Of a stretch of DNA of 37,428 bases, positions 1 through 8,181 are shown piece after piece. The stretch lies in NCBI GenBank assembly GCA_016874755.1, contig VGTH01000051.1, forward strand, positions 1 to 37,428, written 5' to 3'. The translations under genes and the position numbers were made by a program. This DNA comes from Deltaproteobacteria bacterium (lineage in GTDB: Bacteria; Desulfobacterota; Binatia; UBA9968). The notes under the pieces were generated by a model that worked only from the letters and a program-made list of their open reading frames with translations, made no database searches and was not told the origin of the DNA. How positions within the stretch are numbered: the first letter of the stretch is position 1; each line of letters starts with the position of its first letter.

Positions 1-113
1 AAGGCCGTCTACAAACGCCCCTGAGGGCGGAGACTTTGAGCCGGCTCTTAGCCGGAACCAGGACTTTCAGTCCGTTATCCGATGCCACCGCCTTTTAGGC
101 GGTGGTTGTTCAC
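1..113 (+). ncRNA. Probable right end / guide RNA scaffold of an IS200/IS605-type (TnpB) element
   Basis: Four compact hairpins follow each other: CGCCC/GGGCG (16-29), CCGGC/GCCGG (41-55), GGACT/AGTCC (61-73) and CCACCGCC/GGCGGTGG with a TTTTA loop (85-105), and the run stops at TTCAC (109-113). A terminal strong hairpin with a short T/A loop followed a few bases later by a TCAC-type end is the usual look of IS605-family right ends, which in TnpB-bearing elements also encode the omega (right-end) RNA. The bases after 113 would then be the guide. No tnpB is visible; it would lie to the left, outside the window. Family recognition is from pattern memory, so the call is moderate. Confidence 0.45.
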
Positions 114-506
114 TCTCCATTCTTAGTCTGCTCAACGGGTTAACCGGGCGTGCGCTGAATCGCACCCCCGCGCCTGGATTGTTCACGTGATGAAGTCGAT
201 TGAGGTGAAACGCTGGAGCAGCGAAGACATCAGAGCGAAACTTTCGTTTTGTTTGCCGCTGCTTTGAAAATCATCCTCGACCCTTTCATCGCAAGTCGTA
301 AAATACCGGCGACCGCCGGTCGCCCCGACATCGCGGCGTGAACGCGATGCCTGTTGGCTTCGCTCCGGAAGGCTTTCACTTCGTTCGACTTCACATGGCG
401 AACAATCCGGGCTGCGGACATACTCAGACTTGACTGTCCGGGAGGCTGACGTTAGGAAGTACCCATCACAATTTTGCCGGCTCGTTCGAGCCGTGCACGA
501 GGTTTC
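114..506. other. Intergenic stretch without a supportable gene
   Basis: I see no convincing coding sequence. The only open frame of note, 63 codons on the minus strand (230-421), has no ribosome binding site and crosses two perfect hairpins, so I treat it as spurious. The stretch holds a GTGCG/CGCAC hairpin (150-165), a second copy of TTGTTCAC (179-186, first copy 106-113 at the putative IS605 end) and the hairpin pair at 308-349. It reads like repeat or insertion-sequence debris. Confidence 0.5.
308..349. repeat. Two adjacent perfect 7-bp hairpins
   Basis: GGCGACC/GGTCGCC with a GCC loop (308-324) is followed after four bases by CATCGCG/CGCGATG with a 7-nt loop (329-349). There is no T tract, so they are not intrinsic terminators. 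They resemble a REP-like or insertion-sequence end structure. Confidence 0.5.
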
Positions 507-1682
507 ATGAGCGGAGCACTTTCAGGGATCAAAATCATCGAAGCGGCGAGCTACGTTACCGGCCCGTTTGCCGCGCAGCTGCTGGCCGATTTGGGTGCGG
601 ACGTCATCAAAGTCGAAGAGCCCAAGCGCGGCGATCCCTTTCGCGGTTGGGGCGATCGCAACTACGCGGCGACTTTTTGCAGTCTTAACCGCAACAAGAA
701 AAGCGTCACCGTTGATTTTCGCAGCGATGAAGGGCGCGATGTGTTGTTCAAGCTGATTGCCGGTGCCGATGTTTTCATTCAGAACTTTCGTCCCGGTGTG
801 TTGGATAAACGCCGCCTGGGCTACGACAGTTTCAAGGACATTAATCCGACGTTGGTCTACTGTTCGATTTCCGGTTTCGGACCCAAAGGACCCTATCGCG
901 ACATGCCGGGCTACGACACCATCGGGCAGGCGCGCAGCGGCTTACTCAGTATGCTCACCGACCCCGGCAAGCCGCAGGGCATGGGCATTTCTTTCTCGGA
1001 TCATCTGACCGGCATGTATGCCTGCTACGGCGTGTTGGGCGCGTTGATGAACCGCATGCTCAGCGGCCAGGGGCAGCATGTGGAGACGTCGCTCTTGCGC
1101 GCCTCGGTTTCGTTTGTCAGCGAGAACGCCGCGCGCTATTTCGAGAACGGTCATGTGCCGAGGCGCAAGCACCGCACGACAACGGCCGGCGTGTTCGCTT
1201 TTGAAGACCAGGGCGGCCTGCCGTTTGTTTTGCATATGTCATCGCCCGATAAGTTCTGGTTGGGGCTTTTCGATGTCGTGGGCAAGCCGGAGTGGGCGCA
1301 GGATAGCCGATTTAACAACCGCAAAGCCCGGATCGACAACTACGATGTGCTGGTGGAAAATCTCGGCCCGATCTTCCGCCTGGGCAAACGCGACGATTGG
1401 TTGCGCCGGTTGATCGAGAAAGATGTGCCGGCGGCGCCGATCAACACGCTGGACGAAGTTTTCGCCGACCCGCAGGTGGCGACCTATGGTTTTCCACAAG
1501 ATGTCGTGCACCCCAAGATGGGCAAAATGAAGCTGGTGGGCAATGCGGTCGATATGTCGCGCACGCCACCCAGCATCGACCGGCCGCCACCGGTGTTGGG
1601 TGAACACACCGAGGAAATTCTCGGCGCTCTAGGCTACGACCAGAACGCACTGGCAACGCTGCGCGAAAAGGGCGCGGTGTGA
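507..1682 (+). CDS. CaiB/BaiF family (class III) CoA transferase
   Basis: The 391-residue product is a class III CoA transferase, the family of formyl-CoA transferase and CaiB, which moves CoA between carboxylic acids through an enzyme-bound acyl intermediate. The N-terminus (GIKIIEAASYVTGPFAAQLL, then LGADVIKVE) is the typical Rossmann-type opening. The catalytic aspartate is probably D137 in GYDTIGQA. Length is normal for the family (about 380-420). I chose the ATG at 507 because GAGG lies just upstream (499-502); the frame is open to a TTG at 474 with no site before it. The stop overlaps the next start by GTGA, so the hemerythrin gene is probably co-transcribed. The substrate cannot be read from the sequence. 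Confidence 0.93.
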   Translation: MSGALSGIKIIEAASYVTGPFAAQLLADLGADVIKVEEPKRGDPFRGWGDRNYAATFCSLNRNKKSVTVDFRSDEGRDVLFKLIAGADVFIQNFRPGVLDKRRLGYDSFKDINPTLVYCSISGFGPKGPYRDMPGYDTIGQARSGLLSMLTDPGKPQGMGISFSDHLTGMYACYGVLGALMNRMLSGQGQHVETSLLRASVSFVSENAARYFENGHVPRRKHRTTTAGVFAFEDQGGLPFVLHMSSPDKFWLGLFDVVGKPEWAQDSRFNNRKARIDNYDVLVENLGPIFRLGKRDDWLRRLIEKDVPAAPINTLDEVFADPQVATYGFPQDVVHPKMGKMKLVGNAVDMSRTPPSIDRPPPVLGEHTEEILGALGYDQNALATLREKGAV

Positions 1683-2143
1683 CACGCCACCCCAGTCTGA
1701 TTCCGCTGTCGCAGGACCACCATCACGCGCTCGCGCTGGCGCTGCGCTGCCGCAAGCAAGCGCTCGGTCAGATCAAGCCGATGGGTGTGGTGGGTTTGGC
1801 GGAACGGGCCAAAGAGTTTCTAGATTTTTACGAAAAAAATCTGCGGGCGCATTTCGCTGCTGAGGAGCAAGAACTGTTTCCGTGGATGCGCAGCCACATT
1901 GCCGCAAGCGCGGTCATGATTGATGAACTGCTGCGCCAGCACGAAGAGCTGCGCCAGTTTGCCGCCAAGATTGCAGCGGGGGTGGGCTTGGCGAAATTGA
2001 TTTTCGACCTGGGCGATTTGCTTGAGCGTCACGTGCGCAAAGAGGAACGGGAGCTTTTCCCGCTCTTTGAGGCGCAAGCACGGGAGTCCGAAGCACAGCA
2101 GCTAGGTTCAGCCATCCAGCGGCTCCTGTCACAAACAGGGTAG
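1679..2143 (+). CDS. Hemerythrin HHE domain protein
   Basis: The 154-residue product is a single helical HHE cation-binding domain, which holds a di-iron centre and binds oxygen, nitric oxide or iron. The expected ligands are visible in order: SQDHHHAL near the N-terminus, RAHFAAEEQELFP in the middle, RQHEELRQF, and ERHVRKEERELFP toward the end, giving paired His and Glu residues on four helices. It starts on GTG and overlaps the stop of the CoA transferase gene (GTGA), which points to translational coupling. No signal peptide is seen, so it is cytoplasmic. A link between the two functions is not obvious. Confidence 0.88.
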   Translation: MTRHPSLIPLSQDHHHALALALRCRKQALGQIKPMGVVGLAERAKEFLDFYEKNLRAHFAAEEQELFPWMRSHIAASAVMIDELLRQHEELRQFAAKIAAGVGLAKLIFDLGDLLERHVRKEERELFPLFEAQARESEAQQLGSAIQRLLSQTG

Positions 2144-2204
2144 CATTCCGCTTTCTGGTTTGGCTCCCCGCTCCCTGCGCTTAGCCCTTTGCCTTTAGCT
2201 GAGT

Positions 2205-2558
2205 TCAGTCCATCAACTTCAGCAGCACATGGCGGCGATTCTTCGTGTGCGGCCGCACTTGGCCCGGCCAGCGGCCTTCTTCGATCGCTTTGTCCCAGGC
2301 CGGGCTGGTTAGCACGTCCGGGCTTTCCAATTCGTAGATCGCCGTGTAGGTCGGCTCGTTGGGGATCTCGATGGTCTTTCTCTCGCCGCCGATGTTCATG
2401 GTCAACGTGCCGCGTTTGTAACGCGAGACACCGAGCACGCCGGGGACTTTCAACAGATTGGGCACATGTTCTTTGTCGTAGACTTCATTGAAGATCGCGT
2501 CATGCTCGGCGTCGACGTCCATGCTCGCGATCATCAGATACTTTGCTTTGCCTGCCAT
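2205..2558 (-). CDS. EthD/DUF4286-like small dimeric alpha+beta barrel protein
   Basis: The 117-residue product begins KYLMIASMDVDAEHDAIFN followed by a VYDKEHVPNLLKVPGV segment, the layout of the EthD/DUF4286 group of the dimeric ferredoxin-like fold. Such proteins accompany degradative pathways, but their biochemical role is often unknown. The start is backed by a GGAGAG site a few bases upstream on the minus strand. It lies 68 bp downstream of the cupin gene in the same direction, so the two probably form a unit; both are small proteins of catabolic neighbourhoods. Confidence 0.75.
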   Translation of the reverse strand: MAGKAKYLMIASMDVDAEHDAIFNEVYDKEHVPNLLKVPGVLGVSRYKRGTLTMNIGGERKTIEIPNEPTYTAIYELESPDVLTSPAWDKAIEEGRWPGQVRPHTKNRRHVLLKLMD

Positions 2559-2570
2559 GTTACTCTCCTA

Positions 2571-2614
2571 AATCTCTTTTCCGAACTTCGTGTCCTTCGC
2601 GCCTTCGTGGTGAA
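2571..2614. repeat. Dispersed CACGAAG-type repeat arm
   Basis: The gap between the two small minus-strand genes contains, read on the minus strand, TTCACCACGAAGG followed by further GGACACGAAG-like units. This is the style of the widespread dispersed CACGAAG/CACGGAG palindromic repeats of environmental bacterial genomes. Only one arm is present. A related, full palindrome sits at 11636-11744. Confidence 0.55.
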
Positions 2615-2626
2615 TGTGGATTCCCT

Positions 2627-2989
2627 CTACATGCCTAGGAAGCTGCCGATCTCCGGCGCCGGCGATTTGATCTCGACGACGATCGACTCTTCGATGCCTT
2701 CGACGCCGTGCGGCACGCCCTTGGGGTGGCGGCAGACATCGCCGGGGCCGAGAATATATTCCTCTTTGCCGACGGTCATTTTGACTTTGCCTTTGACGAC
2801 GTAGGCCAGCGACTCGTGGTTGTGTACATGCAGCGGCGCGCCGACGCCGGGCGTGTAATGAATTTCCAAGAAAGTCATTTCGTCGCCTTTGATCAGCGGC
2901 TTGACGAGCAAGTCGCCGCCATACATCGGTTTGCCTTCAATCGCTTTGACTGTGATCGCTTTGACGTCGGAGTTCTTCGATAGAATCAT
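2627..2989 (-). CDS. Cupin domain protein
   Basis: The 120-residue product is a single cupin beta-barrel. Cupin motif 1 is seen as HVHNHESLAYVVKGK (two or three His and a Glu as metal ligands) and motif 2 as GDVCRHPKGVPHGV. Members bind a divalent metal and act as dioxygenases, isomerases or ligand sensors; the sequence does not decide which. The start follows AAGGAGC on the minus strand. It precedes the EthD-like gene in the same direction and is divergent from the VOC gene at 3114. Confidence 0.88.
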   Translation of the reverse strand: MILSKNSDVKAITVKAIEGKPMYGGDLLVKPLIKGDEMTFLEIHYTPGVGAPLHVHNHESLAYVVKGKVKMTVGKEEYILGPGDVCRHPKGVPHGVEGIEESIVVEIKSPAPEIGSFLGM

Positions 2990-3055
2990 GCTGGCTCCTT
3001 ACTGAACGATGAATGGTTCATTATCAAGATTTGCCGAGTCAGTCTATCGCCGTCG

Positions 3056-3085
3056 TTGACAGGGTTGTTTGCGTCGCCCTATAGT
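3056..3085 (+). promoter_or_regulatory. Sigma-70-type promoter for the VOC gene
   Basis: TTGACA (3056-3061) and TATAGT (3080-3085) are separated by 18 bp. Transcription would begin near 3092, leaving a leader of about 20 nt that carries the GGAGG of the next gene. Confidence 0.6.
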
Positions 3086-3113
3086 CCGGTAAAAAGCGCC
3101 GGAGGTGGGTGAA

Positions 3114-3947
3114 TTGTTAGTCGAGGGTTTCGATCATTTCGTCGTGCCGGTCAATGACGTGGTGGTTGCTGAAGAGTTTTATTGCCAGGTTTTTGGCGGC
3201 GCGATCGCCAGGCGCAACGGGCTCAACGTGCGCTCGCAGCCGCTCGGGCCGCACACTTTTTTCAACCTGGCCGGAAAGCGCATTGGCGTTTATCTGCAGA
3301 AAGAAGAACGCGGCACGGCTGTCACCACGCGCGGGGCGCCGACGTTTTCTTTTACGACCACAGCAAAGGGCCTGCAGGAAGTAGTGGCGGTGCTCGAGCG
3401 CTGGAAACTCAAGTTCGAGGGGCCGGTGCCGCACAGCCACTCATTCGCTCTATCGACATTGTTCTTTGCTGACCCCGCGGGGAATCATTTTGCGATTTAT
3501 GTGCCGAGCAAAAATGGCAGCGCGACTGGGGCGCAGCGTCTGACTGGTGTTGGCTATTTGGAGTTAGAGGCGCCAAAGCTCGACGCCTCGATTAAATTCT
3601 ATGAGCAAGTGCTGGGCTTCGCGCTTGTCAGCCGCGGCGTCGATCCCCAGTCTGGAAAGAATCAAGCGACCCTGCGCATGGGCGGCGGGCAGATATTGTT
3701 CCTCACCGAAGTGGCGTTCGGTCCCAAAGGCTACCCGATGAGCCGGCTGATTCCCGGGCCGCATTTGGGCTTTTACGTCGCGCCGGCGCAATGGCGCGAG
3801 GCGTTGGCGCAGCTCGATCGTCTAGGCATTCCCAATGGCGATCGCGGCGAAGAGGCCAAAGGCCGGACAGCCGGCGGCACGCAGGGGACCTACATGGACG
3901 ATCCGGCCGGCAATGTCATTCAGTACATCACCGAAGGTATGCAATAA
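3114..3947 (+). CDS. Two-domain VOC (glyoxalase/extradiol dioxygenase) family protein
   Basis: The 277-residue product has two vicinal-oxygen-chelate modules, roughly residues 4-130 and 145-275. Module 1 opens FDHFVVPVNDVVVAEEFY and closes with FADPAGNHFAIYV; module 2 opens GVGYLELEAPKLDASIKFYE and closes with DDPAGNVIQYI. The His/Glu metal-ligand pattern fits a metal-dependent dioxygenase or lyase, but the substrate is unknown. I prefer the TTG at 3114, which has GGAGG (3101-3105) eight bases upstream; the GTG at 3105 overlaps that site. The amidohydrolase gene follows after 27 bp with its own strong site, so the two are probably one operon. Confidence 0.85.
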   Translation: MLVEGFDHFVVPVNDVVVAEEFYCQVFGGAIARRNGLNVRSQPLGPHTFFNLAGKRIGVYLQKEERGTAVTTRGAPTFSFTTTAKGLQEVVAVLERWKLKFEGPVPHSHSFALSTLFFADPAGNHFAIYVPSKNGSATGAQRLTGVGYLELEAPKLDASIKFYEQVLGFALVSRGVDPQSGKNQATLRMGGGQILFLTEVAFGPKGYPMSRLIPGPHLGFYVAPAQWREALAQLDRLGIPNGDRGEEAKGRTAGGTQGTYMDDPAGNVIQYITEGMQ

Positions 3948-3974
3948 CGGCAGCAACTTTCACAGGAGGAGTTT

Positions 3975-4997
3975 ATGGCTAACAATTATGTCGACGCGGA
4001 CGGGCACGTCATGGAAGATGCCGAAGATATTCTCTCGTACGTCAGGGCGCCGATGAACAATCGCGGCACCCGCAATTGGCTGCCGAGTCTGGACCATTTT
4101 CATACGCCGGCCGATGGCACGCCGCGCACGCCGGGAACTTTCGATCCGAAGACCGGCCCGGAGGAGTGGCTGCAATTTCTCGACAAGACCGGCACCGATT
4201 ATACGGTGCTCTATCCGACGGCTGGCTTGGCCTATGGCAATGTCGCCTATCCCCAGTGGGCGCTCGCCTATGCCCAGGGTTACAACGACTATATTCATAA
4301 ACGTTACTTGCAGCGCAGCCCCAAGTTCCAGGCCGTGTCGCTGATCCCGATGCAAAACGTTTCCGATGCGGTGAAAGAATTGCGCCGCTCGGTGAAGGAT
4401 TTGGGTTTCATCGGCGCGATGATTCCGTCCAATGGTTTAACTCGCCACGTTAGCCACGAAGAGTTCTGGCCAATCTACGAAGAGGCGGAAAAGTTGAACT
4501 GTGTCGTGGCCGTGCACGGCGGCAGCTATATCAATCTTGGCTTCAACACTTACACGGTGTTTCCGGCGACGCGCGCGCTGGGCATGCCATTCCCCTTGGC
4601 GATTGCCGCCACCGGCATGATCGTCGATGGCGTCTTCGATCGCTTCCCCAAACTGCGCGTCGGTTTTATGGAAGGCGGCACGGCGTGGATACCGCTGGTC
4701 ATCGACCGTCTGGAACGCGAGCTCGAGTACGGAGGCCTCAAGCTCAAACGCCATCCCGAAGATTATTTCAAAGACGACCGCATCTTTATCGGCTGCGAAG
4801 GCAACGAAAAGGCGTTGGCTTATGCCATCGAACGGGTCGGCCCGAAGCCGTTCATGTTTGCCTCTGACTTCCCGCACGAAATCTCGATCGCTAACTGCAT
4901 GGAGGAGATCGACGAAGTTCTCGAGCGCACGGATCTCAAAAAAGAGCACAAGGCGGCGATTCTCGGCGACAACGCGCGGCGTTTTTACGGCAAATAG
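3975..4997 (+). CDS. Amidohydrolase (Amidohydro_2, metal-dependent TIM-barrel hydrolase/decarboxylase)
   Basis: The 340-residue product matches the Amidohydro_2 group that includes ACMSD and gamma-resorcylate decarboxylase. The N-terminal metal site is seen as DADGHVMED (D7, D9, H11 region), a central His in VAVHGG, and the late barrel Asp in ASDFPHE, followed by the usual DNARRFYG ending. Length is normal. AGGAGG lies just before the ATG. Such proteins decarboxylate or hydrolyse aromatic or heterocyclic acids; pairing with a VOC protein suggests an aromatic ring degradation step, but that is inference from context. Confidence 0.88.
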   Translation: MANNYVDADGHVMEDAEDILSYVRAPMNNRGTRNWLPSLDHFHTPADGTPRTPGTFDPKTGPEEWLQFLDKTGTDYTVLYPTAGLAYGNVAYPQWALAYAQGYNDYIHKRYLQRSPKFQAVSLIPMQNVSDAVKELRRSVKDLGFIGAMIPSNGLTRHVSHEEFWPIYEEAEKLNCVVAVHGGSYINLGFNTYTVFPATRALGMPFPLAIAATGMIVDGVFDRFPKLRVGFMEGGTAWIPLVIDRLERELEYGGLKLKRHPEDYFKDDRIFIGCEGNEKALAYAIERVGPKPFMFASDFPHEISIANCMEEIDEVLERTDLKKEHKAAILGDNARRFYGK

Positions 4998-5122
4998 GCG
5001 GCAGGGGCGGCCGGTGGGTTGCCCGCGCCTATCCTCGCGCTGTTTTCAGACCTTTGCCGTCAGGGGCTTTTGTAGAATGCAGCCATAGTTGAGCGTGAAG
5101 CTCTTTCCCTTGTCGAGGCGAT

Positions 5123-5752
5123 CTAAATAGTAGCACGCGTAAGGAACGATAAAGCGCAGAAAAGCCGCGCCGGGTGACGGATCGGAGCGTCGAGAATTTT
5201 CCAGAGCGCGCGCCGCTTGTTGGGAAACAGATAACGGTATGAAAGCGACACGCGGTGGCCCAAGTACCAGAAAAACCCGCCCATGGGCGCGATCGATACC
5301 GGTTCAAGCCCCGCCTGTTCGCTGAGATAGCGTATACCGGATGAGGTGAAGCGGAAATAGTCGTTCGGCATGCCGTGTTCTTGCCAGCCCTGCGGTGCGA
5401 TGAGAAAAAGCTTGCCCCCCGGTTCGAGCACCCGGGCAAATTCTTTTAGTGCCGCCAAGGGCTCCCTTAGATGTTCGATCACGTCGACGTTGATCGCCGC
5501 TGGTATGCTGTTGCTGCGAAACGGCAGATGGTACAGGTTGGCGGCCAAGTCGACGTCGCCGTAGGCGCGCTTTTTGACCGGTTTCATGTCGAACGCAAGA
5601 TAGCGAGCATGGGGGGAAAAATTCTTGTGTTTGCAGTTGCCGGCGCCGGCGTCGAGCACGATGGCACCAGGTTTCACTTCCGCGGCGACCTGCAGCAAGA
5701 AATGATCGGTGGCATGGCGCGCTAAACGCACCTTGGATGCGGGTTTTACCAC
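5123..5752 (-). CDS. SAM-dependent methyltransferase (class I, Methyltransf_11 type)
   Basis: The 209-residue product carries the class I methyltransferase signature: motif I as VLDAGAGNCKHK, an acidic residue ending the second strand (YLAFDMKP), a DVDLAANLYHLPF region, and NVDVIEHLREP with LEPGGKLFLIAPQG as the post-motifs. It starts on GTG six bases after the nitrilase-family gene, so both are probably translated from one message. No membrane segment is clear. The acceptor molecule is unknown. Confidence 0.85.
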   Translation of the reverse strand: MVKPASKVRLARHATDHFLLQVAAEVKPGAIVLDAGAGNCKHKNFSPHARYLAFDMKPVKKRAYGDVDLAANLYHLPFRSNSIPAAINVDVIEHLREPLAALKEFARVLEPGGKLFLIAPQGWQEHGMPNDYFRFTSSGIRYLSEQAGLEPVSIAPMGGFFWYLGHRVSLSYRYLFPNKRRALWKILDAPIRHPARLFCALSFLTRATI

Positions 5753-5758
5753 GGGGCG

Positions 5759-6574
5759 TTATCTTCTTGATAAGTATTTTTGATAAACGTCGTCACGGCG
5801 ATTCTTTAGGAGAGGCAGTTTTTCTCTGACCTCGTCGACGAGGGCGAGGTCCGCTTCGACGACGGCCAGTCCTTCGCTATCACCTAGCTCGGCAAGTGTT
5901 CGGCCGAGCGGGTCGACCGCCATGCTGTGGCCAGTGTAGATATTGCCAACCTGATTGGGCGCAACCACGAAGCAACCGTTCTCTAGTGCCCGCGCTTTGA
6001 TCATGGTCTGCCAGTGCTCGACCTTCAAATCTCCTTGCACCCAGCCCGACGGCGCCACCAGCACGTTGGCGCCTTGCAGCGCCAACATGCGCGCCATTTC
6101 CGGAAAGCGTAGATCGTAACAGATCATCGTGCCGATGTTGGCCGCGGCGATCTTGAGCTGCGCTCCGAGCTCTGCGCCGGGGTGAAATTTGTCGGACTCT
6201 TTAAATCCAAAGGCGTCGTATAGGTGGAGCTTTCGATAGCTTGACGCGACCTTGCCGTCGGAGCCGATCCAAACCGCGGTGTCGTAGACGCGCTCTTTGA
6301 CTTGGCAGGTTTCGTAGATCGCCGCCAGGACGAAAAGACGCGCCTGCTTTGCGGCATCGCACAGCGGCGCGATGAAGGCGCCGTCTAGCGTTTCCGCCAT
6401 CTGGCTTAGCTCGGACGCACTCTGACTGCCCGGCGAAAAAGCCATCAGGAATTCCGGAAAGACGATGAGCTCGGCGTTTTGTTTTTTGGCCGCGCCGATC
6501 AGCTCAAGGGCCACCTGCAAATTTTCCTTCTTATCCGTTGTAGATTTTACTTGCGCGATGGCGATTTTGAGCAT
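5759..6574 (-). CDS. Carbon-nitrogen hydrolase (nitrilase superfamily, Nit/omega-amidase-like)
   Basis: The 271-residue product shows the nitrilase-superfamily triad in order: Glu in LIVFPEFLM, Lys in YRKLHLYDAF, and Cys in GTMICYDLRFPE. Members hydrolyse amides of small molecules; the closest look is the Nit1/Nit2 and omega-amidase branch. I place the start at the ATG at 6574 (MLKIAIAQV), where family homology begins. The open frame continues 22 codons further to 6640 but that part does not resemble the family and would almost touch the divergent MFS gene. Downstream, the methyltransferase gene follows at 6 bp. Confidence 0.9.
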   Translation of the reverse strand: MLKIAIAQVKSTTDKKENLQVALELIGAAKKQNAELIVFPEFLMAFSPGSQSASELSQMAETLDGAFIAPLCDAAKQARLFVLAAIYETCQVKERVYDTAVWIGSDGKVASSYRKLHLYDAFGFKESDKFHPGAELGAQLKIAAANIGTMICYDLRFPEMARMLALQGANVLVAPSGWVQGDLKVEHWQTMIKARALENGCFVVAPNQVGNIYTGHSMAVDPLGRTLAELGDSEGLAVVEADLALVDEVREKLPLLKNRRDDVYQKYLSRR

Positions 6575-6645
6575 CGTAGATTCGCTTTCCGCTGGATTAT
6601 CGTTGGGACTCAAGCTATCCAAGTGGTAACTCGCCGTCAACTCTC

Positions 6646-8073
6646 ATGGCCGACCAGCGGATCACACCACGCCTACAAAGGCTTGCACTGGCTAACGTTT
6701 GTTTAGGGCAATTTATCAGCGCGCTCGATTCGCGGTCAGTTAATGTCGCGCTGCCGACCCTGTCGCTCTACTTTGATGACTCCATGGCGGTGGTGCAGTG
6801 GATACCGCTGGCCTATCAGTTGACCATCGTTGGTTTGGTGCTGAGCATGGCGCGTCTTGGCGATATGCTGGGGCGCAAGAAAATTTATGCGCTGGGCTTT
6901 GCGCTGTTAGGCTTGGGCTCGGCGTTGTGCGGCCTCAGTCCGCAGCTTTGGCAAATCATCGTTTTTCGTGTGGTCGAGGCGGTGGGCGGCGCTCTGGTCT
7001 TGGCCAATGGCCGAGCCATCGCTTCGTCGCTCTATTCGGAGGCCGGCCGGGGCCGCGCCCTGGGCATGATGTCGATGTCGTTTCATCTGGGCTACATCAC
7101 CGGGCCGTCGGTGGGCGGTTTTCTTGTCGACACGGTGGGTTGGCGTTGGATCTTTTTCATGAACTTGCCCGTCGCCGCCGCGGCAGGGTACATGGCGTGG
7201 CGAATTCTCCCCGAGACCGTGACCGAGAAGCGCGATTACTCGATCGATCCGATCGGCATGATCACGCTGCTCGTCTCGGTTGTCGGTTTGATCGTCGGCT
7301 TGCAGCAAATCGCCAAGTCTGGCTTCGGCCTTTACGCGCTTGCGGCCATTGCGGTGGCGCTCACGTCCTTTGCCTTACTCCTGCACTTCGAACGCAAGGC
7401 TGCGGCGCCGCTGCTCGATCTTTCGCTGTTCAAAACGCGGCTGTTGTCGGCCGGCATCGTCAGCCATTTCTTCGTGACTTTGTCGCATACCTCGACGTTT
7501 TTCCTGCTGCCGTTTTATCTCCAAGGCGTGCTGCACTATTCCCCGACGGAGGTCGGCATCACCATTGTCTTTTTCTCCCTGGTGATCGTCTTTCTCGCGC
7601 CGCTCGGCGGTTGGCTGGGCGACCGCTTGGGCTCGCGGCTGCTCTGCACCGCGGGCGCGGCGGTGACAGTGGCAAGCATGGTCGGTTTCGCGCAGCTCGA
7701 CGCCGGCAGCGGACGCGTCGCCGTGATGGTGCCGCTGATGCTGCTCGGTTTAGGCTGGTCGCTGTTTCAGTCGCCCAATCTGAGCGGCATGTTCAAAGCC
7801 GTGGCGCCGCGCTACATCGGCGCGGTGAGCGGTTTGTCGCTGACCTCGGCGAATATCGGCAACGCCATGGGGGTCGCCGTGGGTAGCGTGTTGTTTTTGC
7901 GCTGGCTGCATTTCTACGGCTTGGCCGGCAGCGCCATCCCGCCCTACACGGAATGGGCCAACAATCCCGCGGTCTTTAACAATGCGTTTCAGAGCTCATG
8001 GCTGGTGATTGCCGGTATGACTGCGATCGCGATTGCCGCTTCGGCGCTGCGCGGTGCAGACCGGCGAAAATGA
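6646..8073 (+). CDS. MFS transporter, DHA2 family (EmrB/QacA-like efflux)
   Basis: The 475-residue product is highly hydrophobic with about 14 predicted transmembrane segments. The DHA2 signs are visible: ALDSRSVNVALPTLS in TM1, WIPLAYQLTIVGLVL in TM2, and the loop motif RLGDMLGRKK. A second half begins near residue 265. Such pumps exchange protons for drugs or metabolites at the inner membrane. The gene is divergent from the nitrilase-family gene, and the interval between them must hold both promoters. Confidence 0.92.
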   Translation: MADQRITPRLQRLALANVCLGQFISALDSRSVNVALPTLSLYFDDSMAVVQWIPLAYQLTIVGLVLSMARLGDMLGRKKIYALGFALLGLGSALCGLSPQLWQIIVFRVVEAVGGALVLANGRAIASSLYSEAGRGRALGMMSMSFHLGYITGPSVGGFLVDTVGWRWIFFMNLPVAAAAGYMAWRILPETVTEKRDYSIDPIGMITLLVSVVGLIVGLQQIAKSGFGLYALAAIAVALTSFALLLHFERKAAAPLLDLSLFKTRLLSAGIVSHFFVTLSHTSTFFLLPFYLQGVLHYSPTEVGITIVFFSLVIVFLAPLGGWLGDRLGSRLLCTAGAAVTVASMVGFAQLDAGSGRVAVMVPLMLLGLGWSLFQSPNLSGMFKAVAPRYIGAVSGLSLTSANIGNAMGVAVGSVLFLRWLHFYGLAGSAIPPYTEWANNPAVFNNAFQSSWLVIAGMTAIAIAASALRGADRRK

Positions 8074-8181
8074 GACTTTCGGCATATGGTGGATGGAGAA
8101 TAAGCTGCTAGTCTTGGGACAGTTTGACAACAGGTGTTATAGGTTGACAATAGAAGTCCCGTTAGCGATGGGTGATGCGCA

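Noticed and set aside
230-421. 63-codon minus-strand frame near the left end
   Set aside because: It crosses two perfect hairpins, has no ribosome site and matches nothing I recognise.
1-450. CRISPR array or tRNA genes
   Set aside because: The hairpins are unlike each other and not regularly spaced repeats; no cloverleaf or CCA-type end was found here or behind guaA.
8124-8150. Two TTGACAA boxes 20 bp apart before the methyltransferase gene as tandem promoters
   Set aside because: Neither has a good -10 at 16-18 bp; kept only as a remark.
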